NCBI GenBank assembly: GCA_016182905.1
Contig: JACPFR010000010.1
Location: 1-64,000, forward strand
Source: Elusimicrobiota bacterium
GTDB taxonomy: Bacteria; Elusimicrobiota; Elusimicrobia; UBA1565; UBA9628
Reading direction: 5' to 3'
Length of the DNA stretch: 64,000 nt
The notes under the pieces were generated by a model that saw only the letters and a list, made by a program, of their open reading frames with translations, did no database searches and was not told where the DNA came from. A program made the position numbers and the translations under genes. This document shows positions 42,549 to 50,200 of the stretch, piece after piece; within the stretch, counting starts at the first letter, position 1, and each line of letters begins with the position of its first letter.

Positions 42549-44279
42549 ATGACCGTCCGTCTCGCCGCCGTCCTGGCCGCCGCCCTCGCCGTTCCCGCCC
42601 GCGCGGGGACCGCGCGGGTCGAGCTCGTTCCGGAGCTGGGGATCCCGGGCGCGTCGTCGTCGGCCGCGTCGCCCTTGGGCGCCGTCCCGCTCCAGTTGGC
42701 GTCGAACGCCCTCATCCCGCTGGCGAGCCTGGCCCCGTCGCCGCTCGCGGCCCCTTTCTCCGCTCCCGCGCTCGCCGTCGCGCGTCCGGCGGCCGTCAAG
42801 GGGGCCGTCGCCGAGCCTCGGCCGCTCCTGATCAAGTCCCTCGCCGCGCCCGCGCTCGACGTCTCGAAGCTGGGCTCCGGCGACGCGTCCGGCGCGGCGG
42901 AGGCGGACTTCAACGCGCGCGCCCAGCTCGACGCGCCCGTCGCGCTCGGCGGCGGCGTCGTCTCGGCGCCCGCGGCGGCGGAGCCGGGCCGGGGCGCGTT
43001 CCTCCGCCTGCTCTCGCCCGCGAGGAAGCCCGCGCCGTCCGCGGCCGGGAACCTCGCCGCGCTCGACGGCTACGATCATGACGGCGGCCTCATGAAGGCG
43101 GCGCTGAAGGCGCTCGACGCGGCGCCCGCCGGGTCCGTCCTCCCGCTCGGCTTCGCCCCGACGGCGAAGAGCCTCCGGGCGGTCGCGGAGCTCCCGCACG
43201 AGGTGTTCCTTCATAGGCGCAAGGGCGACGGGAAGTGGCTGATCGCGCGCGGCGACCGCCACGGCGTGTCGGGGGAGTGGGACGACTACGACCTCGCCCT
43301 CCACAACCACCCGACGGCGCGCATGGGCGTCTACTCGATGCACTCGGCTTATCCCTCGCCGGAGGACCTTGAGACGGCGGCGGGCAAGGACGCGCGTTTC
43401 TTCATCATCTCCGAGGAAGGCGTCGTCGAATGGAACTCCGTCGTGCCGAAGGGCGTCGCGGCCTCGCTCTCGTCCACCGTCTTCGGCCGCTTCGTGATGC
43501 GGCTCGCCTTCCCGGCGCTGTATCCGACCTTGCTGTCCCGGCGCGGCGTGGCCGCCGAGCTCAAGCCCTGGCGCAAGGTCACGACGGATTGGCTCGAGTC
43601 AGGCGCGGCGCCGGTCAACGAGGAGGTGCTCGTCGCCAGGACGATCCCCTCGCTCGTCGCCGCGGAGTTTCCGGTCATCGCCGCGAAGCTCGGCCGCAAG
43701 GTCGACGCCGCGTACAAGGCCGACGTGCTCGGGCGCACGAACGGCTACCGCATGTACTGGCACTCCGCCACCACCTACAAGGACCATCCCGACCACGTCG
43801 GCATCCCCGACGGTCATTTCCGCTCCGATTTCGGCATCCGCCTGATGGTCAAGCCGGACTGGCGGCGCCTGCCCGACCTCTCGGCCAACTACCGGCCGCT
43901 GTTCGCCCACGAGTACGTGCACTGGCTGCAGGACGAGGGCTTCGTCTCGAACAAGTACGGGGCGGAGATCGCGGCGGTCGCCGTCGAGATACTGCGCGCC
44001 GTCGAGCTCGTCGGCCTCGACGAGGTCCGCGCCGGCCGCGCGGGCACCGTCCACGCGGGCAACCTGAGCGCCTTCGACGGCGGACGCGAGTGGGCCCGCG
44101 GGGGCTTCCGCGGCGACACCACCCCCTACATGAAGGGCTCTCTCGCCGGCGCCGCCTACGAGGCGGGCGTCGCGACCGGGCGCCCCGAGGCGGCCTGGGA
44201 GTTCCTCAACCTCGTCATCGCGGGCAAGGGCGCGCTCGAGCCCGCGGCCGCGTGGGCGCGCGTGACGGGGGGGCGATGA
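42549..44279 (+). CDS. Secreted protein with JAMM-like and HEXXH zinc-peptidase motifs
   Basis: A 576-residue protein with a signal peptide (RLAAVLAAALAVPARA) and an Ala/Pro-rich leader up to about residue 165. A first domain (about 175-300) contains LALHNHPTARMG and, about 15 residues later, YPSPEDL, which matches the JAMM/MPN metalloprotease pattern HxHP...PSxxD with an upstream Glu in HEVFLH. A second domain holds FAHEYVHWLQDEG (about 457), an HEXXH zincin motif. Two protease folds in one secreted protein is unusual. The start follows TATGCT (42536-42541) by seven bases. The RluA gene overlaps its stop. Confidence 0.7.
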   Translation: MTVRLAAVLAAALAVPARAGTARVELVPELGIPGASSSAASPLGAVPLQLASNALIPLASLAPSPLAAPFSAPALAVARPAAVKGAVAEPRPLLIKSLAAPALDVSKLGSGDASGAAEADFNARAQLDAPVALGGGVVSAPAAAEPGRGAFLRLLSPARKPAPSAAGNLAALDGYDHDGGLMKAALKALDAAPAGSVLPLGFAPTAKSLRAVAELPHEVFLHRRKGDGKWLIARGDRHGVSGEWDDYDLALHNHPTARMGVYSMHSAYPSPEDLETAAGKDARFFIISEEGVVEWNSVVPKGVAASLSSTVFGRFVMRLAFPALYPTLLSRRGVAAELKPWRKVTTDWLESGAAPVNEEVLVARTIPSLVAAEFPVIAAKLGRKVDAAYKADVLGRTNGYRMYWHSATTYKDHPDHVGIPDGHFRSDFGIRLMVKPDWRRLPDLSANYRPLFAHEYVHWLQDEGFVSNKYGAEIAAVAVEILRAVELVGLDEVRAGRAGTVHAGNLSAFDGGREWARGGFRGDTTPYMKGSLAGAAYEAGVATGRPEAAWEFLNLVIAGKGALEPAAAWARVTGGR

Positions 44280-44911
44280 TCGAGACGCCCATCATCTTCG
44301 AGGACGACCGCATCGTCGCGGTGAACAAGCCCGTCGGCCTGCCCACCATCCCCGGGCGCGGCGAGATCGGCATCGCGGTCAACGTCGAGATCGAGCGGCG
44401 CCTGCGCAAGAAGGTCTTCACGGTCCACCGCCTCGACCTCGACGCGAGCGGCATCCTCGTGTTCGCCAAGGACGCGGAGACCCACCGCCTGCTGTCCAAG
44501 GAGTTCGAGGAGCGGCGCGCGAAGAAGGAGTACCTCGTGGCCGTCCTGGGCTCGATGACCGGCTCCGGCGAGATCGACAAGCCCCTGCGCGAGTTCAGCT
44601 CCGGGCGCGTGGCACCCGCCCCCGACGGCAAGCGCGCGGTCACGCGCTGGCGCGTCGAGCGCCCTCTCGGCGGGGCCACCTTGCTGCGCGTGGAGACCTT
44701 GACCGGCCGCAAGCATCAGATCCGCGCCCATTTCAGCTCGGAGGGACACCCGATCCTGGGCGATCCCCGCTACGGGCCGCCGCCGCGTCCGATCGGGGGG
44801 GCCAAGCGCCTCATGCTCCACGCCTACACCTTGCACCTGGACCTGGGCTACGACCTCAAGGCCGAGCCCGGCCCCGACTTCGCGGCCGTCCTCGTCTCCC
44901 GCGGCGGCTAG
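44276..44911 (+). CDS. RluA-family pseudouridine synthase
   Basis: A 211-residue pseudouridine synthase. The catalytic motif is VHRLDLDASGILVFAK (about residue 46, Asp in HRLD), preceded by VAVNKPVGLPT, with ETLTGRKHQIRAHFSSEGHP (about 142) and RLMLHAYTLHL later. There is no S4 domain, as in the short RluA/TruC branch. It converts specific uridines in rRNA or tRNA. The ATG overlaps the previous stop as ATGA, an odd coupling of an RNA modifier with a secreted protein. Confidence 0.92.
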   Translation: MIETPIIFEDDRIVAVNKPVGLPTIPGRGEIGIAVNVEIERRLRKKVFTVHRLDLDASGILVFAKDAETHRLLSKEFEERRAKKEYLVAVLGSMTGSGEIDKPLREFSSGRVAPAPDGKRAVTRWRVERPLGGATLLRVETLTGRKHQIRAHFSSEGHPILGDPRYGPPPRPIGGAKRLMLHAYTLHLDLGYDLKAEPGPDFAAVLVSRGG

Positions 44912-46272
44912 CGGCCGAGGAGGAGCCAGCTCGCGAGCGTGAAGTAGAACGCGTTGCTGAGCAGGTCGGTGGTCGTCGAGGTCATCGGCCCGGCGGCGGT
45001 GGCGGGGTCGATCTTGAAGCGGCGCATCACGAGCGGCGCGATCGAGGCGAGCCCCGACGACACGGAGATCGACAGCGCCATCGAGACGCCCACGACCGCT
45101 CCGAACCTCCAGCCGTGTCGGGAGTGATATAGGAATCCGGCGAGGGCTCCTACCACGATCCCGTAAAAAAGCCCGAGCAAGGCTCCGACGGAAAGCTCGC
45201 GCCGGACGGTCGAGCCCTGGTCGTCGTCCCCGATCTCGCCCGTGGCGAGGCCGCGCACGACGATCGTCGCCGTCTGCGAGCCGACGTTGCCGCCCATGCC
45301 GGCGATCATCGGGGAGAAGCTCGCCAGCGCGATGATCTGGGCGAGCGTCGCCTCGAACCGGGTGACGATCAGCGAGACGCCGACGCCTCCGAGGCAGGTG
45401 ATCGCCAGCCAGGGCAGGCGGAGCATCGCGCCGCGGAAGCTCGAGCGCAGGCCCGTCTCGCGCGCGTAGCCGGCCATCTTCGCGAAGTCCTCCTCGGTCT
45501 CTTCCCTCGCGATCGCGAAGATGTCGCGGTAGACGACGACGCCGAGCAGGGCGCCGTCCGCGCCGAGGACGGGCGCGCTCTTGAGCTTGTACTTGGTGAA
45601 GAGCTTGACCGCCTCCTCCTGGTCCAGCTCCGGCGTCAGCGTGCGCGGCGCGGGGTCCATCAGGTCGCGCACGAGCATGTCGTTCGGCGCGACGACGAGC
45701 GACTTGAGGCCGACGACGCCTCGCAGCTGGCTCTTGGAGTCGATCACCATCAAGGTGTCGAGGTGCGTCTCCTCGATGCGTCTGAGACGCGTGCTGTGTT
45801 GTATCCGCTCGACCGCGGCCTTCGTCGTCCACTTCTCGTCGAGCGTCACGTAGCGCCCGCGCATCAGCGCGCCGACCGACTCGGGGGGATACTGGAGGTA
45901 CTGCTGGACGCACTCCTGCCCGCCCTTCTTCATGATCGAGTTGAACTGGCGGACGAGCGGCTGGGGAAGGTCCCGCATCATGCGGCTCGTCTCGGACGGG
46001 TCGAGGTCGCTGAGCAGCTCCTGCGCGTCCTGCCGCTGCAGGCTCCCGACGAGGGCGGCCTGCTGCTCGCTCTCCAGCTCCTCGAAGAGCTGCATCGCCT
46101 TCTGCCGCGTGCTGAGGCGGAAGATCGCCACGCGCTCGTCCGCGTCGAAGTGGTCCCAGCCGTCGGCGAGGTCGATCGGGCTGAGGAGCTTGAGGAGCGT
46201 GCGGGCGGACACGAAGTCCCGGCCCTCGAGCAGCTCCTTCAGATCGGCGAGATAGATCTGCAGCGTCTTCAC
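44908..46272 (-). CDS. mgtE: MgtE-family magnesium channel/transporter
   Basis: A 454-residue MgtE. The N-terminal superhelical domain (about 1-130, LSDLDPSETSRMMRDLP) is followed by two CBS domains (about 135-255, with TLMVIDSKSQLRGVV) and five membrane helices with the conserved GGNVGSQTATIVVRGLA (about 330). It admits Mg2+ and is gated by cytosolic Mg2+ through the CBS and N domains. The GTG start is fixed by TAGGAT (minus strand, 46279-46284) exactly six bases upstream. It overlaps the convergent RluA gene by four bases. Confidence 0.95.
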   Translation of the reverse strand: MKTLQIYLADLKELLEGRDFVSARTLLKLLSPIDLADGWDHFDADERVAIFRLSTRQKAMQLFEELESEQQAALVGSLQRQDAQELLSDLDPSETSRMMRDLPQPLVRQFNSIMKKGGQECVQQYLQYPPESVGALMRGRYVTLDEKWTTKAAVERIQHSTRLRRIEETHLDTLMVIDSKSQLRGVVGLKSLVVAPNDMLVRDLMDPAPRTLTPELDQEEAVKLFTKYKLKSAPVLGADGALLGVVVYRDIFAIAREETEEDFAKMAGYARETGLRSSFRGAMLRLPWLAITCLGGVGVSLIVTRFEATLAQIIALASFSPMIAGMGGNVGSQTATIVVRGLATGEIGDDDQGSTVRRELSVGALLGLFYGIVVGALAGFLYHSRHGWRFGAVVGVSMALSISVSSGLASIAPLVMRRFKIDPATAAGPMTSTTTDLLSNAFYFTLASWLLLGR

Positions 46273-46316
46273 TCCTAAATCCTAACAAAAGCGGGCGCGC
46301 GCCGCATCCCATGACA

Positions 46317-46371
46317 ATATATATCAGCTTACCTATTGACAAATATCAGTTAAGCTGATATATACACGGAG
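46317..46371 (+). promoter_or_regulatory. Palindromic promoter-operator of the HspR-like operon
   Basis: TTGACA (46336-46341), 17 bases, TATATA (46359-46364). An inner palindrome ATATCAG, TTAAG, CTGATAT (46343-46361) fills the spacer and -10 box, and a third half-site lies just upstream, giving an outer 14-base perfect repeat (46318-46331 with 46351-46364). Tight repression is expected. Confidence 0.8.
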
Positions 46372-46406
46372 CTTGCAGCGCCAGACGTTCCCCGGAGGTC
46401 ATGCCG

Positions 46407-46553
46407 ATGATCGCCAAGGACCTGATGCCCTGGATGTTCGTGAAGAGAACCGCGACCTGGACGCCCTACGTCAAGATCCGCTCGGAGGCCCCGCGCCTCG
46501 AGGCGTCCCTCGGCTCGCGCCCGCGCAAGCTCAGAAGGCCTCCGCGTGGGTAG
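46407..46553 (+). CDS. Small basic protein upstream of HspR-like regulator
   Basis: A 48-residue protein beginning MIAKDLMPWMFVKRTATWTP and ending in an Arg/Pro-rich tail. ATG 46407 has GGAGG eight bases upstream; ATG 46401 is too close. The leading MPWMF segment is amphipathic. In some bacteria a small heat-shock gene precedes hspR; this may be a relict or micro-protein in that slot. Its stop lies inside the next gene, so they are coupled. Family unknown. Confidence 0.55.
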   Translation: MIAKDLMPWMFVKRTATWTPYVKIRSEAPRLEASLGSRPRKLRRPPRG

Positions 46554-46806
46554 GCTCTACCGCCCGGTCAAGCGCACGACCGCGACCCCGGTCTACACGA
46601 TCGGGGCCGCGTCGCGCCTGACGGGCATCCCGATCTGGACCTTGCGCTGGATCGAGCGCCACGGCCTGCTGCGTCCGTCCCGCACCCGCGGGCGGCAGCG
46701 GCTTTACAACGACTTCGACCTGAACCGTCTCCGCGACATACGCGGGTGGATGGAGAAGAAGGTCAACCTCGCGGGCATCCGCGTCATACTCAGCCTCCGG
46801 GCGTAA
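46546..46806 (+). CDS. MerR-family HspR-like heat-shock regulator
   Basis: An 86-residue MerR-type winged helix. YTIGAASRLTGIPIWTLRWI is the DNA-binding helix pair, followed by RHGLLRPSRTRGRQRLYNDF and the HspR hallmark VNLAGIRVILSLR. HspR represses clpB/dnaK operons in actinobacteria and related groups. The GTG start overlaps the preceding gene by eight bases. It has no C-terminal sensor domain, so like HspR it may need a chaperone partner. The palindromic promoter upstream is the probable autoregulatory site, and a ClpB-like giant gene lies 470 bases downstream. Confidence 0.82.
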   Translation: MGRLYRPVKRTTATPVYTIGAASRLTGIPIWTLRWIERHGLLRPSRTRGRQRLYNDFDLNRLRDIRGWMEKKVNLAGIRVILSLRA

Positions 46807-46819
46807 CGCCGATACTGGG

Positions 46820-47030
46820 ACGGCGCCGGATCGACGCCCTTCGGGGACGCGCGGCATCGAGCCGCGCTCCGGGGGTCGTCCGCGACGTTCGACGACCCCT
46901 TGTCGCGGCGACCCCAGGCCCCTCAGGGCGTCGATCCGGCGCCGTTTCCTCGACGTTACGCTCAGGCGGCGTATGACGGCGGAGCGGCGCGTTACGCTCG
47001 TCTGACGAGCTTAGCGGCTACGCCGCCTGA
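46820..47030. other. Strongly structured intergenic region
   Basis: Two long inverted repeats lie in tandem. The first has perfect 21-base arms (46820-46840 with 46925-46945) enclosing smaller hairpins, including CGCGGC/GCCGCG and GGGGTCGTC/GACGACCCC, so it folds as a multi-branched element. The second has 12-base arms (46962-46973 with 47019-47030) enclosing GCTCGTC/GACGAGC. No open frame or known RNA family is recognised. Confidence 0.6.
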
Positions 47031-47193
47031 TACGCCTTGATACCGCCGGCCGTTCCCGCGTCCAGTCGTTGCCCGCGGCGTCGTCAGGCCGTCACACGGG
47101 CGTCACAACGCCGCAAAGTCCTACGCGGCGTCTCCCCATTGGGCCCACGCGTTCGCGGGCCTTAATCGACGGGCTTTTTGGGTCCTCGGTCCC

Positions 47194-47222
47194 TATTGAT
47201 TCAGATCAACAGTCCTTATAAT
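47194..47222 (+). promoter_or_regulatory. Promoter of the giant protease-unfoldase gene
   Basis: TATAAT (47217-47222) with a weak TTGATT 15 bases before it. The palindrome TTGATTCAGATCAA (47196-47209) overlaps the -35 region and may be an operator. The leader of about 48 bases carries an AGGAGAG Shine-Dalgarno sequence. Confidence 0.55.
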
Positions 47223-47277
47223 TCTCCTGCCCTCATATAGAGAAGCACGTTGTGGTGGTACTCAGGAGAGAGAACCA

Positions 47278-50200
47278 ATGGCATCGTTGCGCAACACCAA
47301 GACGCTGAAGTCCGTCGTGGCCGTGATCGTGAGCGGGTCGCTGATGGCGACGACCACGGTGACCCCGGTCGCCGCGCAGACGTTCCGCGCGGGACAGGCC
47401 GCCGAGGCCGGCTCGGCCGCGCGGGCGGGCTTCTCGCCCTCCGCTTCCAACGGCGTCTCCGCCGTTCCCTCCAATCTCTCGCTCGGCTCCGCGAGCCTCG
47501 TCCCGGCGCTCTCTCCCGCCGTGGCTCCGACGGCCCTCGCGCTGCCCCGTCCCGCGGCGGCCAACGCCGATGAACGCCAGGGCGCGCACCAGCAGGGCGC
47601 GCGACAGCCCGCGAAGCAGCCTAGCGCGCCCACCGCGCCGGTCAAGAAGGACGACGGCCCGCGCTGGGTCGAGGGCGCCAAGCAGCCCGCGCCGCCCGCG
47701 GCGGGACCGCGCTGGGTCAAGACGGGCAAGAAGACGCCCGCGGAGGCGGGCCCGCGCTGGGTGAGGCCGAAGAAGTCGGGCGTGCGCGCGGCCTTGGCGA
47801 AGTATCTTCCTTTCCTCGGCCTCTCCGGCCGCGAAGCTTTCGACGGGGCGGCCGACCGCGAGGACGGCGTCTCCGACGCGCCCGCCGCGGCGAAGGGGGA
47901 GACTCACTCCCACTCCCACGCCGCCGGCCTCTCCAAGCCCTCGGCCCGCGCGACGGCGATCATCAACGACTACTCGATCCCGACCCCCGAGGCCGCGCGC
48001 CGCGTCGGCGATATCCGCAGATCGGCGGCCACGCCGATCTGGGCGAAGGTCGTCGCTCCGCTGGCCGTCGCCGCGGCCGTCGCCGTGGCGATCGCGTACG
48101 GCGCCGTTCCCGTCCTGACGCTCGGGGCGGGCCTGGTCGTCTCCGTCCTCGCCCACGAGGTCGCGCACATCGCGGTGCTCCATCGCCTGGGAGACAAGAC
48201 GGCCGAGCACGCCCACTCCCACAGCCTGAACCCGTTCGTCCACATCGACGCGGTCAAGACCGTGATCGTCCCGGCCCTGTCGCTGGCGATCTCGAGCGTG
48301 CTGCTGCCCTTCCCGCTCCTGCTCGGCGCGGGCAAGCCCGTGGACGCCGACTTCAACAACCTGACCTCCCCGTTCGGCGGGCCGCGCTCGGCGCGCAACG
48401 CCTTCTGGGTCGCCGCGGCCGGTCCCGCGACGAACCTCTTGATCGCGGGCCTCGCGTTCGGAGCGGCGGCGCTGCTGCCCGCGGGCGGCGTGCTGGCCCT
48501 CGTGGCAGCGGGCCTGTGGAAGATGAACCTGGCGCTCGCCGCGTTCAACATGCTGCCCCTGCCCCAGCTCGACGGCGGCAAGATCCTCGCCAGCGTCCTG
48601 CCCGAGCGGTTCTACGCCAAGTGGATCTTCAACCCCAAGGTCGAGCGCGGCTACCAGGGCGTGTTCCGCCGGCTCTACGAGGGTCCCTCCAACGTCCTGA
48701 CCTGGCTCGCCGACTTCATGGGCGTGCGCACGCAGAAGGGCATCAACACCTTGGCGAACACCGTGACCTTCACGGCGCTCGCCGCCTTCTACGCCGCGGC
48801 CTACTTCAACTTCGCGCTGGCCCTGCCGCTGCTGTTCCTCGCCTTGCCCTGCTCGTATGACTACTGGTGCATCCGCGAGAAGGTCCGCTCCGAGGCCGCC
48901 GTCCAGGACCTCATGGAGCTGATGAGCCAGTGGAGCGCGGTGATCGTGCAGATCGCCGAGGACCTCGGTCTGGAGAGCGAAGTCTCGGCCTATGAAACCG
49001 AGCACGCGATGAAGAACGCCCTCGAGACCTTGGTCGACGAGATGATGGCCAAGGAGGAGTTCCGCGCGCTCTCCGACGACCAGAAGCTCGAGGCCCTGAT
49101 GAAGGAGTACCCGGACAAGGCCGCCGAGTTCCTTAAAGAGAAGGCCATGCCCGAGGATTCCCTCGAGAAGATCAAGGCCGTCCTCGCCGACCCGCGGAAC
49201 GGGCCCTTCTACGAGCGTCTCAAGAAGTGGTTCAAGGAGCACGAGATCTTCGCGCGCTGGGACAACAAGCATCAGCAGGGCAAGCTCAAGGACGCGATGA
49301 AGGCCGCCGACAAGGAGAAGTCCCAGGGCGGCGGCGCCGTCAAGCTCTCCCTTCTCTCCCGCCTGCTGAGCGCCCCGTCCATCGGCGACGAGCAGGCTCC
49401 CGGGGACCCGCTGTCGAAGGTCGTCGCGGAGGACTCCGCCTCGGTCAACGCGATCGCCGTCGACGTGACGCCCGGCACGCCGCAGGCCGACCTCGAGCGG
49501 CTGTTCGCGGGCCTGGAGTATTCCGCCACCGCGCCCGCGATGGGCTACTACCGGATCGAGATCGCCAACCGCACGGACGCGCATCTCGTGGCGCGCCGGA
49601 TCGTCCGCGACCCCGCGGTGCTGCGGATCGTCGTGCACCCCGGCCTGCGCGAGGCGATGGACATCCCCGTGCCCGAGCCCGTCGGGACCCCCGCCGCTTT
49701 GCGCCCGGACTGGACGCACAAGGTCAAGCTCAACAGCGGCTACCCTCAGGCGCGCGTGCGCGTCGTGTTCGCCAACCACCCGTCGGCCATGCGCGCCTTC
49801 CGCTCGCTGTCGTCCCCGAAGGAGATGAAGGGCCAGACGGTCGTGGAGACGACCGTGCGCTCCGCCGCCGAGGCCGCCGAGCTCGCCCGCGCCTTCGTCG
49901 ACGAGGCCGACGTGAAGACGGTCGTCGTCTCGACCTTCGTGCACAACCTCCTTCTGACCCGCGGACGCCGCGCCGCGGAGGCGCCTGCCGCGGAGACGCC
50001 CGCGGCGGAAAGCGGGGTCGACGCCTCCGTTCAGGGCGACCTGCCTCTTGAGACGCCCGCCGCCTCGCCGGAGGCGCCCGTCGCGGAGACGCCCGCCGTC
50101 GAGCCCGAGCCCGCGTACGCGCCCGGCGTGGACGAGGACTGGCAGGGGAAGGTCGTCAAGGAGGACGGTCTGACGGATCAGGTCCATGTCCTGTTCGACC

